Part shown: piece by piece, positions 52,197 through 63,852 of the stretch
Numbering within the stretch: the stretch's first letter is position 1
Layout: each line of letters begins with the position of its first letter
Assembly (NCBI GenBank): GCA_938010045.1
Contig: CALLFZ010000009.1
Location: forward strand, 1-64,000
Length of the DNA: 64,000 nucleotides
Reading direction: 5' to 3'
Origin: an uncultured bacterium
GTDB taxonomy: Bacteria; Verrucomicrobiota; Kiritimatiellia; PWTM01
Position numbers and translations under genes: made by a program
The notes under the pieces: generated by a model
Seen by the model: only the letters and a program-made list of their open reading frames with translations
The model's database searches: none
Told to the model about the DNA's origin: nothing

Positions 52197-53027
52197 ATGA
52201 ATTGGATGCCGCCCGGTGACTTGCCATCGGCTGTGTCGCTCACGGATCTATGGGACTGCCATGCGCACCTGCAAGACGCCGCGTTCAAGGGCCGCCTCGA
52301 AGAGGTGGTGGGGCGCGCGCGGGCGGCCGGTGTCGCGCGCATCGTGGTCAACGGCACCGCCCCCGACGATTGGCCTGCGGTGGCCGCGCTCGCGCAGCAG
52401 TTCTCCGATCTCGTCCGGCCGGCCTACGGCGTGCACCCGCTGTACGTGGATCGCGCGCACGGCGACTGGCAGACCGACTTGCGGCGCCGGCTGGAGACTG
52501 AACCGGCCGCGTCGGTGGGCGAGATCGGGCTGGACCGCTCCGAGGCGGCTGGGGCCATCGAGCCCCAGCTCGAGGTCTTTGAATGGCAGGTGCGGCTGGC
52601 GGTGGACCTGCGACGGCCGTTCACGATCCACTGCCGTCGCGCCTGGGACTTGATGCTGCCCCGGCTTCAGGCGCTGGCGCCGTTTCCGCGAGGCTTCGTC
52701 CTCCATTCCTTTAACGGTGGGGAGGGGCGGGTGGATCCGCTGGCGGCGCTGGGCGCCTATTTTTCCTTCTCCGGCACGCTGACTTGGCCGCGCAACCGCC
52801 GCAGCCCCGCCGCGTTGGCGGTCGTGCCGGCCGACCGTGTGCTCTGCGAGACCGATTCGCCGGACCTTGCACCCTGGCGTCCGGACAGTGCCGAGGCCTC
52901 CGCGCCAAACGAGCCCGCGAACCTGCTGCTTGTGGTGCGTCGGATCGCAGACCTGCGTAGAGGGACGGTATCGGAGTGGGCACGGCGTCTCTCCGCGAAC
53001 GCGCGCCGTTGTTTTGAGAGCCTGTGA
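52197..53027 (+). CDS. tatD: TatD-family metal-dependent hydrolase
   Basis: This 276-residue TIM-barrel DNase/hydrolase has the first metal pair in WDCHAHLQD, Glu in VGEIGLDR, His in FTIHCRRAWD and FVLHSFNGG, and Asp in LCETDSPDLAP. TatD-like enzymes are 3'-5' exonucleases or hydrolases in DNA repair and quality control. The start is the ATG at 52197; the longer upstream frame is not conserved-looking. It overlaps the next gene by 4 bases (GTGA). Confidence 0.88.
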   Translation: MNWMPPGDLPSAVSLTDLWDCHAHLQDAAFKGRLEEVVGRARAAGVARIVVNGTAPDDWPAVAALAQQFSDLVRPAYGVHPLYVDRAHGDWQTDLRRRLETEPAASVGEIGLDRSEAAGAIEPQLEVFEWQVRLAVDLRRPFTIHCRRAWDLMLPRLQALAPFPRGFVLHSFNGGEGRVDPLAALGAYFSFSGTLTWPRNRRSPAALAVVPADRVLCETDSPDLAPWRPDSAEASAPNEPANLLLVVRRIADLRRGTVSEWARRLSANARRCFESL

Positions 53028-53839
53028 GCGATCGTTCCGTCAACGCCACCGACGAGGCGAGGTGTTCACGCACGCTTGCATTGCTCGGCCATGCTGGGAT
53101 GGAGCGGCTGCGCCGCGCCACGGTGCTCGTTGCGGGACTCGGCGCGGTTGGCTCTTATGCGGTTGAGGCACTGGCGCGCGTGGGGATCGGCCGCCTGCGT
53201 CTCGTGGACTTCGACATCGTCCAGCCGAGCAACCTGAACCGGCAGCTCTTCGCGCTCGGCTCCACGCTTGGCCGTCCGAAGGTCGAGGTGGCGGCGGAGC
53301 GTGTCCGAGATATCCACCCCGGCTGCGAGGTGGAGGCGCGGCGGCTCTTCATCGCGTCGGACACTGTCAGCCAGTTATTCACGGATCCGCCCGACGTGCT
53401 CGTGGACGCGATCGACAGCCTCGGCCCGAAGGTCGCGTTGCTGGCGGCGGCGCACCGCGCGGGAGTCTGGACCGTTTCCGCGATGGGCGCGGCGACCCGG
53501 ACCGATCCGTTCGCGCTGCGCGTGGCGGACATTTCGGAGACCGAGCGATGTCCGCTCGCGCGCTGGGTGCGGAGGCGGCTGCGCGCGCTGGGTATCCGCT
53601 CGGGCCTTCGCTGTGTGTACTCAATTGAGCCTGCGCCGCGTGCCGCGGAGGTCGCCGCCGATCCGCCGCCCGCGGAGTATGAACTGCGCCGCGGCCGACG
53701 GCGCCGTGCGCTGGGCAGCCTGCCGACGGTCACGGGGATGTTTGGGCTTGTGGCCGCCAACGAAGTGATCTTGTATCTTGCGCGCGGGGCGGGGCCGGCA
53801 CCGGCGGGGCTCACTGCCGCGGTTCGGGGCGAGCGGTGA
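53024..53839 (+). CDS. tcdA: tRNA threonylcarbamoyladenosine dehydratase (TcdA/ThiF-like)
   Basis: This 271-residue E1-like enzyme has an N-terminal Rossmann ATP site (VLVAGLGAVGSYAVEALARVG). DFDIVQPSNLNRQ is followed by the ThiF-type loops DVLVDAIDSLGPKVAL and TVSAMGAATRTDP. TcdA cyclises t6A to ct6A at tRNA position 37, using a sulfur relay. The family's MoeB/ThiF relatives act in cofactor synthesis; the length and IDSLGPKVAL motif favour TcdA. The GTG start overlaps tatD, and the gene ends 16 bases from convergent speA. Confidence 0.88.
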   Translation: MSDRSVNATDEARCSRTLALLGHAGMERLRRATVLVAGLGAVGSYAVEALARVGIGRLRLVDFDIVQPSNLNRQLFALGSTLGRPKVEVAAERVRDIHPGCEVEARRLFIASDTVSQLFTDPPDVLVDAIDSLGPKVALLAAAHRAGVWTVSAMGAATRTDPFALRVADISETERCPLARWVRRRLRALGIRSGLRCVYSIEPAPRAAEVAADPPPAEYELRRGRRRRALGSLPTVTGMFGLVAANEVILYLARGAGPAPAGLTAAVRGER

Positions 53840-53855
53840 GCGGCGGTGCGCCGCG

Positions 53856-55769
53856 TTAGCGCTCGAAGTAGGTGTAACCGCGCAGGCCCGCCTCGTAGGC
53901 GTCCATGATCTCGCGCCGTTCCTGCGCGCTGATCCAGCCGTTCCGGACCGCGCGCTCGGCGGTCGCGCGCATGCGCTCGACCATTTCCGACGGGTTGTAT
54001 TCGACGTAGGAGAGCACGTCGGCCACGGTGTCGCCGTCAAACTCGCGCACGTACTCGATGCGGCCGCCCTCGCCGACCCGGATGTTGGCGACGTTGGTGT
54101 CGCCGAACAGGTTGTGCAGGTCGCCGAGCGTCTCTTGATAGGCGCCCGCCAGAAACACGCCCAACACGTACTCGCGGCCGTCGGGCTCGTGCAGCGGCAG
54201 CGCGTTGCGCACGTCATGGAGGTCGACGAACCGCGTGATCTTGCCGTCGCAGTCGCAGGTAATGTCCGAGATCGTGCCGAGCCGGGTTGGGCGCTCGTTG
54301 AGGCGGTGCACGGGCATGATCGGGAAGAGCTGGTCGATCGCCCACACGTCGGGCAGGGACTGGAACACGCTGAAATTCGCGTGGTACACGTCGGCGAGCG
54401 CGGTCGGGATACCGCGCAGCTCCTCGGGCACGTAAGTGCATTCGCCGAGCAGGCCGTTGATGCGGACCATCACGCTCCAAAAGATGCGGTCGGCCAGCGC
54501 GCGCGTGCGCAGATCGGTGAGGCCGTGTTCGAAGAGCGCGCGGATCTCGTCGCGGTAAAACACGGCGTCGTGATAGCTCTCCTGCACGTTTTTCACGTTG
54601 AGGCCCCGCAGCACCTCGTGCAGATTCACGAGCGCCTCGGGCGAGCCCTCGGGCATCCGCTCGGGCGGCGGCGAGGCTTCAAAGCGGGTGACGCCGAGCA
54701 CGTTGAACAGCAGCACCGAATGGTGGGCGACGATGGCGCGGCCGGACTCGCTGACGATCGTCGGGTGCTCCACGCTGCTCTCGTCCATGGCGCGGCCAAT
54801 CCACTCGACGATATCGTCGGCGTACTCCTGGATCGTGTAGTTGCTCGAGCAGGCGAAGCTCGTGTGCGAGCCGTCGTAGTCCACCGCGAGGCCGCCGCCC
54901 ACGTTGAGATAGCCCATCGGCGCACCCTCCGCGACGAGGCCCGCGTAGATGCGCGACGCCTCGCGGCAGGCGTGCTGGATGATGCGGATGTTCGGGATCT
55001 GTGAGCCGACATGGAAGTGCAGCATGCGGAGGCAGTCGAGCAGGCCGGCTTCGCGCAGCCGGTCCACGACTTCAATGATCTGCGAGATCGTGAGCCCGAA
55101 CATGCCCCGGTCGCCGGCCGAGTCGGTCCAGTGTCCGCCGCCGCGCGTGGAGAGCTTCGCGCGCACGCCGAGCACGGGCCGCACGCCGGCGCGGCGCGAT
55201 CGCTCGATCACCAGCGGCAGTTCTTCGGGCATGTCGAGCACCAGCACGGTTTGAAGCCCGAGTTTGCGGCCGTAGAGCGCGAGGTCGGCGAACTCCTCGT
55301 CCTTGTAGCCGTTACAGACGATCAACGCCTCGGGGTCGTCCATGTAGGCCAGCGCCGCGATGAGCTCGGCCTTGCTGCCTGCCTCGAAGCCATAGTGCCA
55401 GTCTCGCCCAAACTCCGCGATGCGCTCGATCACCTGCTGCTGCTGGTTGACCTTGATCGGGTAGACGCCGCGGTACGCGCCGCGGTAACCGGCCTCGCGG
55501 ATGGCGCGGTCAAAGCTCGTATTCAGCAGCTCGATGCGGGAACGGAGAATGTCTTCGAACCGCACGAGCACGGGCAGCGAGAGGCCGCGGTCCCGCAGGC
55601 CGGAAACAATGTCCATGAGGCTCACGGCTGGGCCGTCGGGCCGCCGGTCCGGTCGGACCAGCACCTCTCCCTCGGGTGAAATTTCGAAATAACCGCGGCC
55701 CCAGTGGCGGATGCCGTAGAGCTCCGCTGCCTGGTCCGTCGTCCACCGCTCCAGCAGGTCGGTATTCAT
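53856..55769 (-). CDS. speA: Biosynthetic arginine decarboxylase
   Basis: This 637-residue PLP enzyme (fold type III, SpeA type) makes agmatine for polyamine synthesis. The N-terminal barrel has YPIKVNQQQQVIE with the PLP Lys, and GLEAGSKAEL-like GFEAGSKAELIA. Middle motifs include FHVGSQIPNIRII and YLNVGGGLAVDYDGS. The C-terminal barrel has SESGRAIVAHHSVL and NFSVFQSLPDVWAIDQLFPI. The length matches plant and bacterial SpeA (~630-660). No agmatinase or deiminase gene is adjacent. The ATG at 55769 was chosen, with ppk2 78 bases downstream of its stop side on the far side. Confidence 0.93.
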   Translation of the reverse strand: MNTDLLERWTTDQAAELYGIRHWGRGYFEISPEGEVLVRPDRRPDGPAVSLMDIVSGLRDRGLSLPVLVRFEDILRSRIELLNTSFDRAIREAGYRGAYRGVYPIKVNQQQQVIERIAEFGRDWHYGFEAGSKAELIAALAYMDDPEALIVCNGYKDEEFADLALYGRKLGLQTVLVLDMPEELPLVIERSRRAGVRPVLGVRAKLSTRGGGHWTDSAGDRGMFGLTISQIIEVVDRLREAGLLDCLRMLHFHVGSQIPNIRIIQHACREASRIYAGLVAEGAPMGYLNVGGGLAVDYDGSHTSFACSSNYTIQEYADDIVEWIGRAMDESSVEHPTIVSESGRAIVAHHSVLLFNVLGVTRFEASPPPERMPEGSPEALVNLHEVLRGLNVKNVQESYHDAVFYRDEIRALFEHGLTDLRTRALADRIFWSVMVRINGLLGECTYVPEELRGIPTALADVYHANFSVFQSLPDVWAIDQLFPIMPVHRLNERPTRLGTISDITCDCDGKITRFVDLHDVRNALPLHEPDGREYVLGVFLAGAYQETLGDLHNLFGDTNVANIRVGEGGRIEYVREFDGDTVADVLSYVEYNPSEMVERMRATAERAVRNGWISAQERREIMDAYEAGLRGYTYFER

Positions 55770-55848
55770 GCTCGCGCGTCCGTCTCCTGATCACCATGGC
55801 GCAAACTCCGCGCATGGTAGTGGCGTAATTGCCGCTGGCAAGACGCGA

Positions 55849-56697
55849 TCAATAGTAGTTGGGCACGAAGAGCTGTTTGTGCTTCGGCATGCGACGGTAT
55901 CCGCGCGGCGGCGGCCGCGGCGGCAGCTGGATCTTCGGGCGCGGCACCGACCGGTACGGAATCTGTTCGAGCAGATGCCGGATGCAGTTGAGGCGGGCCC
56001 GGCGCTTGTCGTCGGCCTCGACGACGTGCCAGCGCGCCTCGGGGATGTCCGTGTGCATGAACATCTCGTCCTTCGCTCGCGAGTACTCCTCCCACTTCAT
56101 CCGCGCGGCGAGGTCGATCGGGCTGAGCTTCCAACGTTTGGTGGGATCGCGCAGCCGGTCTTGGAACCGCCGCTCTTGCTCTTCGAGGCTCACGGAGAAC
56201 CAGTACTTGATGAGATGGATCCCCGACCGCACGAGCATGCGCTCGAATTCGGGGCACGAGCGGAAGAACTCTTCGACGTCGGCCTTGGTACAGAACTTCA
56301 TGACTCGTTCGACGCCGGCGCGGTTGTACCAGGAGCGATCGAAGATCACGATCTCGCCCGCCGCCGGCAGGTGGGCGACGTACCGCTGGAAGTACCACTG
56401 CGTTTTCTCGCGTTCGGTCGGCGTTGGTAGCGCCACCACCGTGCAGCCGCGCGGGTTCAGGCAGTCCGTGATGCGTTTGATCGCGCCGCCCTTGCCGGCC
56501 GCGTCTCGCCCCTCGAACACCAGCACGACGCGCAGCCCCTTGTATTTGATCCAGTCCTGCCAGCGCACGAGCTCGCGCTGCAGCCGGGCGAGCTCGCGCT
56601 CGTAGAACTTGCGTTTGAGTTTCGGACGCGGCTCCGGTGCGATATCCCCCAACGTCCGGCGCCCTGCGTGGTTCTGCGTACGGTCCTCGCGGCTCAT
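55849..56697 (-). CDS. ppk2: Polyphosphate kinase 2 (PPK2) family protein
   Basis: This 282-residue P-loop kinase transfers phosphate between polyphosphate and nucleotides. Walker A is FEGRDAAGKGGAI and Walker B DRSWYNRAGVERVM. The family motifs WYFQRYVAHLPAAGE, HLIKYWFSVSLEEQ, KWEEYSRAKDEM and DDKRRARLNCIRHLL are all in place. The C-terminal tail is Pro/Arg-rich. Only a short-type PPK2 domain is present; ADP versus GDP/AMP preference is unclear. It would link to the phosphate regulon metabolically, but it lies far from it. Confidence 0.9.
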   Translation of the reverse strand: MSREDRTQNHAGRRTLGDIAPEPRPKLKRKFYERELARLQRELVRWQDWIKYKGLRVVLVFEGRDAAGKGGAIKRITDCLNPRGCTVVALPTPTEREKTQWYFQRYVAHLPAAGEIVIFDRSWYNRAGVERVMKFCTKADVEEFFRSCPEFERMLVRSGIHLIKYWFSVSLEEQERRFQDRLRDPTKRWKLSPIDLAARMKWEEYSRAKDEMFMHTDIPEARWHVVEADDKRRARLNCIRHLLEQIPYRSVPRPKIQLPPRPPPRGYRRMPKHKQLFVPNYY

Positions 56698-56797
56698 GTG
56701 CGGGTACCCCAGTGCCCGTGAACAGTCCGACCGCCTGCGATGCATAGACCACGCCGCCCGGCCGGTCAATCCGCGGGGCGTGACTCCGCGCGTCGAG

Positions 56798-57616
56798 TCA
56801 GGACGACGGCTCGGTGGCGGGGGATGTTCCGGCAGGCAGATCGGAGCGCCGCAGCCGCAGCGTGCGGCCGGCCGGCGAGGCCGCCTCGGCGAGCGCGAGC
56901 AGCGCATCCGCGCGCACCCACCCTTCGCGGTCGTCGAGCCGGATGCGCCGCCATTCTCCGCGCCGCTCGATCACCGATACAATCGAACCCGGCGGTAGCG
57001 TGAAGTAGGCTCGCGCCTCCTCGAGCGGAGCGAACTGGGCGCGGCAGCCCGTGGCGGTCACCACGTGCTCGGCGTCGAGCCGGCGACCATGGGCGAGCGC
57101 CGCCGCCCCAAGTGCACCGACCAACGCCGCGGCCACCGCGCCGCGTCGCAGCCACGGAGCCACGACCGTCGAGCGCGCGGCCCCCGCTCCGGCCAACAAT
57201 AGCCAGAACGCCCACCAACCGCCCAACGCCAGCGCCCTGGCTTCGTCCGCCGAGAGACGTTCGAGCATCTCCTCGTACCAGCGCCGCGCGGGCGGCGAGG
57301 CGCCACCAGCTTCGAGCGCGAGTTGAAGATTCGAACGGATCTGTGAATCGCGCGGCGCTAGTCGCCGGGCGCGCTGATACGCGGCCACCGCCTCGCCGAC
57401 GCGGCCCAGTTGGAACCTCGCGTTGCCGACGTTGTACCAGAGGGCCGGATCGTCCGCCCCGTTCTGCAGCGCCTGTTCCCAAATTGCCGCGGCGTCCTCG
57501 AAGCGCCGCTCGTTGTACGCAGCGGCCGCCGCCGTCCACTCGGACTCCGCTCCCCCGCGCGCCGTCGCGGACCACACCGCGATGGCCATCCACCACCCTG
57601 GAAGTCGCCGGATCAT
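56798..57616 (-). CDS. batE: BatE-like TPR and SH3-domain protein
   Basis: This 272-residue protein begins with a signal segment (WWMAIAVWSATARGGA). TPR repeats follow (AAYNERRFEDAAAIWEQALQ, PALWYNVGNARFQLGRVGEA), then two membrane helices (WWAFWLLLAGAGAA, AVAAALVGALGAAALAHG) and a C-terminal SH3-like domain (SIVSVIERRGEWRRIRLDD, then REGWVRADALL). BatE is usually the last Bat gene, after BatD, as here (4-base overlap). The remaining Bat genes are at 19-25 kb. Confidence 0.82.
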   Translation of the reverse strand: MIRRLPGWWMAIAVWSATARGGAESEWTAAAAAYNERRFEDAAAIWEQALQNGADDPALWYNVGNARFQLGRVGEAVAAYQRARRLAPRDSQIRSNLQLALEAGGASPPARRWYEEMLERLSADEARALALGGWWAFWLLLAGAGAARSTVVAPWLRRGAVAAALVGALGAAALAHGRRLDAEHVVTATGCRAQFAPLEEARAYFTLPPGSIVSVIERRGEWRRIRLDDREGWVRADALLALAEAASPAGRTLRLRRSDLPAGTSPATEPSS

Positions 57617-59430
57617 CGCCGCACCCGCTCGCACCGGTGAAGTACCTCGAGCAGTCGGTCGAGCTGCGTGCGCCGCTCAGCGCCGGCCGTCTCGCCGCCC
57701 CCAAACCGCACCGCGGCGCATTGCGCGAACAGCTCCCCAATCGCGCGGCGCACCGGTTCCTCGATCGAGGGGCCGAACGCGGCCAGAACGCGGTCCGCGT
57801 CCACTTCGCCCGGCGGCAGATTGAGGCGATGGCCGAAGTAGCCCGTCAGCGCGCTCCACATCGCATCGTAAAAGGGACGCGCGTCGGTGGACGCCAAAGT
57901 CTCACGCATGCGCCGCACGGCTTCCCGGGCCACCCGCGGCGCCTGCATTCGTCGGGCGAGCGCCAAGTCCGACGCGATTCGCTCGCGCCGCCGCACCCAG
58001 CCGACGATTGCGCCGGCCAACAGCGGCGGCGTCGCCAGCAGGACGGCCACCTGCGCCGGCGACCGGTTCCGCGCGCGGCGCGGGCGCACCGGCACCGGTT
58101 TCAGATACTCGATCTCGGCTGTGTCCGATACCACCTGCGATCCGGAGGCGATGACCCCCGGCGCGATTCGTACCGGCCCCGCGCCGTTGGTCGCCGGGCG
58201 CACCACGAGAGGAAACGGACCGCGGACGAGCTCGCGGTAAGAGCCCATCTCGGGATCAAAGTACGAAAAGGGGAGGGGGGGAATTTCGCGGGCGGTCTCG
58301 TCCCGCGGAATCACGATCTGTTCGAACACACGCTCCCGCTCGTCCCGGCCCGGGCGTGGCACGAGCCGCGGCTCGTAGACGCGGAATTCCGGCCCCAGCC
58401 GCAACGCTGGCGCCTGCACGGTCTCGAGATTCGCGTCGCCGCGGATCGTCATCGTGATCGTGACCGGTTCACCGGCCGTCAGCTCCGTCGGCCGCACGTC
58501 CACGTCCCACGAGCATGCGCCCACGGCCCCGCTGAATGACTCTGGCCGCCCGTCCGCCGGCAGCGGCCGCACAACGAGCGTCACGGGTGCGGCGGCGAGT
58601 GTCACAACCCGTCGCTCGGCGCGATCGAACGGAGTGCCCGCGAAGAAATCGTCCAAGAGATTCGGACCGAACGGCCAGTCGCGGGAACGACGGCTCCGCC
58701 TCACGATCACCTGGGTGCGAAGCTGCGGCTGCAGCAGCAGTTCGCCAGAATTCAGTGCGCGAGCCTCGGTCCGAAACGTGCGCACCTCGAACACCTCTCC
58801 CTCCACCACCTCCCGGCGCGCAGGCAATTCGACGAACGGCCCGAGCTTCAGTCCGCCGGCGGGCATGTTGTCGAGCTCGACCTGCCGGTCCAGTTCGACG
58901 CCGCGGAAGAGCAGATCAATCTCGACCGTGAAGCGCTCATGGACGTAGACGGAGGATTTGCTCAAGCGCAAGCGGGCCATCGCACGGGCCTCGGTCGCGC
59001 CTCCAGCGGCCGCGTGTGCTGGCACCACGCTCAGGCGGATCGCCGGCAGATCCCACACACGGCCGCCCGCCTCGTATCGGAACGGGCCGATCGTGTGTTC
59101 GCCGGCCTTCAAGGCGTGGAGCAAGAACTTGTGCACGTGAGAGCGGTTCATGCCCGCTTCATTCATTTCGATCCGCGTCTCGACGCCGGCCGCCTGCACT
59201 TCGAAACCATCGATCGGCGGCAGCGAGGGCGGAGGCGCATGGGGCATGTTCTGCAGCGTGATGGTCGCCTGCGCCGCTTCCCCGACGGCGAGCACGCGCG
59301 GTTGAACGTCAAACACCACCGACGGTTCGGCCGCCCCGACGGTGGCCGAGACCACCGGCAGCAGCGCACTCAGCGCGGCGCCGGCGCACCAACGGAGGTT
59401 GGTCCATCCCCGCGACGTCATACGGTACAT
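57613..59430 (-). CDS. batD: BatD-type (oxygen tolerance) membrane protein
   Basis: This 605-residue exported protein starts with a signal (CAGAALSALLPVVSATVGAA). Repeated beta-sandwich modules follow (QATITLQNMPHAPP, VHERFTVEIDLLFRG, AGEPVTITMTIRGDANL), then a membrane helix (VAVLLATPPLLAGAIVGWV) and a cytoplasmic helical tail. This architecture is that of BatD/"oxygen tolerance" proteins. It overlaps batE by 4 bases. Two ATGs at 59430 and 59421 are candidates; neither has a strong ribosome site. Confidence 0.85.
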   Translation of the reverse strand: MYRMTSRGWTNLRWCAGAALSALLPVVSATVGAAEPSVVFDVQPRVLAVGEAAQATITLQNMPHAPPPSLPPIDGFEVQAAGVETRIEMNEAGMNRSHVHKFLLHALKAGEHTIGPFRYEAGGRVWDLPAIRLSVVPAHAAAGGATEARAMARLRLSKSSVYVHERFTVEIDLLFRGVELDRQVELDNMPAGGLKLGPFVELPARREVVEGEVFEVRTFRTEARALNSGELLLQPQLRTQVIVRRSRRSRDWPFGPNLLDDFFAGTPFDRAERRVVTLAAAPVTLVVRPLPADGRPESFSGAVGACSWDVDVRPTELTAGEPVTITMTIRGDANLETVQAPALRLGPEFRVYEPRLVPRPGRDERERVFEQIVIPRDETAREIPPLPFSYFDPEMGSYRELVRGPFPLVVRPATNGAGPVRIAPGVIASGSQVVSDTAEIEYLKPVPVRPRRARNRSPAQVAVLLATPPLLAGAIVGWVRRRERIASDLALARRMQAPRVAREAVRRMRETLASTDARPFYDAMWSALTGYFGHRLNLPPGEVDADRVLAAFGPSIEEPVRRAIGELFAQCAAVRFGGGETAGAERRTQLDRLLEVLHRCERVRR

Positions 59431-60179
59431 ATTCGACCACGATGCGACCGCGGCGTTCGACACGCAAGCGGCCCCCGCCGTGGAGCGGGTCGGTGCGCGA
59501 GCCCTTCGGGGCAGGATCCGGCGAGGCCCGAGCGGTGGTTGGGCCCACCGTCGCGTGCGAGGAGTACTCAGCGGTCGTCGGAGAACGGCATCATGTGTGC
59601 ACCCGCTGCTCCGCGACGATCCCCCCGCGGTGCGGCGCTTCACTGGGCACCACACTCCAGATTCGCCGCGCTCATCGCGCGCGGCGCCAAAGCGGCTGTT
59701 CTGGCCCCGGGCGGCTCGCCCGCGGTCGGTCGGCTGCGCATCTGGTACGAAGTGGGGGGAGCGCAGCGGAATGGCGTCGCGCCCATTGGCGGGCTCACCA
59801 CGACCGGCGACAACGCTCATGGGAGGGGAAGGCGACGGCCGTCCGGGTCAAAAGCCACACCGGAGCGAGGTTTGGCGGTGCCCACTCGACGAACATCCGT
59901 CCTCCCCGGGGACAGGCACCCGGGAGGCGCTGGGCGCAGGCGCTGGGGACAGGCACAACACCGACACCGGCCGCCGCTGTAGCTCCGGCGCTCTGCCGCC
60001 GGAGCGCCGCGCAAGTGCCTGTCCCCACTGTCCCCAGTGTTCGGTCGCCGTCTTGGATTGGTGGATTGGGGACAGGCACAAGATGGGGACAGGCACAAGA
60101 GGAGACAGGCACAAGACGACCCCTCGCTGGACCTGCGATCGCCACGCCGTAGACTCGGGGTGGAAGCCGGCCCTCCAAC

Positions 60180-60308
60180 GGCCACTGTAGTTCCGCCGGT
60201 CCCCCGGCGGAAGATCTGGGCGAGAAAGCTCCGGCGGCAGAGCGCCGGAGCTACAGCACAGCGCGGGGCTTGCTGCTGCAACGCTGGGGGGTTGGTGGGG
60301 ACAGGCAC
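60180..60308 (+). repeat. Compound palindromic repeat module, copy 1
   Basis: The module reads, in order: GGCCACTGTAG, hairpin TTCCGCCGG-TCCC-CCGGCGGAA, a GGGCGAGAAAG spacer, palindrome GCTCCGGCGGCAGAGCGCCGGAGC plus TACAGCACAGCGC, a TGCAACGCTGGGGG block and a terminal GGGGACAGGCAC. The second copy starts 174 bases later with few differences. Confidence 0.75.
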
Positions 60309-60353
60309 GAACTGTCGGCCGAGCTCTCTGGGGACAGGCAGGTACTGTCCCAC

Positions 60354-62764
<2,411 letters not shown>

Positions 62765-62930
62765 TGCCGTCGAACGTGCAATGTGCCGCACCATGTGAGG
62801 CGGGTTGGTGTCACGCGTGCCTGTAGGCGCAAAAACCGGACGCGCCGGGACAATCCACACTGCAGCTCTGAGCTCTGCGGCCGGAGGCACGGGCAAGCGC
62901 ATGGCATGCGCCAACGTCTGGCAACGGGAG

Positions 62931-63523
62931 ATGAACCAGCGAAGGCAACATAGTGCGGAGTTCAAGGTGCGCCCGCGCCGGAGGCGGAGCGCGCCCGAGG
63001 TTTGGGGCCAACGGTTTGCTTATCTGCTTTGGGACATGGAGATCGTACGTCCCAACCAGGCGTGGTGCGCGGACATCACGTATCTAGCGATGCGGGGCGG
63101 TTTCATGTACCTCACGGTCGTCCTCGACGGGTATTCGCGGAAGGCGCTCGGCTGGTGCCTCTCGAACACGCTGGACACGGGGGGCTACCTGGGGACCTTC
63201 GAGATGGCGGTGGCCGCCACGGGGGCACCGTCCGGAGATCCTGGACACCGACCAGGGCTGTCAGTTCACTTCCGCGGAATGGATCGAGCAGGCGGAAGTT
63301 GGCGGCACGCGGATGAGCATGGACGGCAGAGGCCCCTGGCGGGACAACATTGTCGTGGAGCGGCTCTGGTGGTCGCTGGTCGCTGAAGTATGAGGATGTT
63401 GATCTGCGGACTATGAGACCGTCCCGGAATTGACGGCTGGTCTCGGGGCGTACATCCACCGGTACAGCACCGGGCGACCACATCCGGGGTTGGGTGGCTT
63501 GACGCCGCAGCGGCCTACGATGG
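62931..63523 (+). pseudogene. Broken IS3-family transposase
   Basis: The remnant opens with MNQRRQHSAEFK, the start of an IS3-type orfA, and jumps directly into the orfB integrase core: EIVRPNQAWCADITYLAM, MYLTVVLDGYSRKALGW. The middle of both frames is deleted. A frameshift at ~63225-63235 is followed by PEILDTDQGCQFTS (second catalytic Asp) and MSMDGRGPWRDNIVVERLWW (Glu). A 7-base tandem duplication GTCGCTG (63372-63385) and a 1-base loss near 63410 break the frame again before YETVPELTAGLGAYIHRY and GGLTP. It cannot encode an active transposase. Terminal repeats were not identified. Confidence 0.85.
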
Positions 63524-63852
63524 GAAACGGGCGAATATCGCATAATCGGCGCCGCCCCTTAGAGGGGCGGCAGGGAAGGACGACTCGAGATCAACAACGC
63601 CTTGCGGGAGACTGAGACTATGGTTCGCCCATCCGTCGTTCAAAAACCTAGCCCACGGCTCGGCGTAGAACGAATTACGCCATTCATGCTGTCGCCGAAG
63701 GCCCCGGCGTATCAAGCGATCCGCTTCCACGCGGCCGGGATTCGGTCGCCGTAGAGGGCGACCCTCCACGGATATGGTCAATTGGCGGAAAAGGCTGGTG
63801 CCTGTCCCCATTCGACCTCCCCATTCGACCACGCCGGGCGAGCAAGACGCCC
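63524..63852. other. Intergenic region after the IS3 remnant
   Basis: No gene is supported. A perfect 9-bp hairpin (GCCGCCCCT-TAG-AGGGGCGGC, 63551-63571) lies 28 bases past the transposase remnant, and a GTGCCTGTCCCC dodecamer at 63798-63809. Confidence 0.5.
63551..63571. repeat. Perfect 9-bp-stem hairpin
   Basis: GCCGCCCCT and AGGGGCGGC are exact inverted arms with a 3-base loop. There is no T-tract, so a terminator is unlikely; it may belong to the IS remnant or a dispersed repeat. Confidence 0.5.

Noticed and set aside
52148-52222. Short peptide after a perfect AAAGGAGG site
   Set aside because: The frame is only 23 codons, with no hydrophobic or leader-peptide character; the site may be chance.
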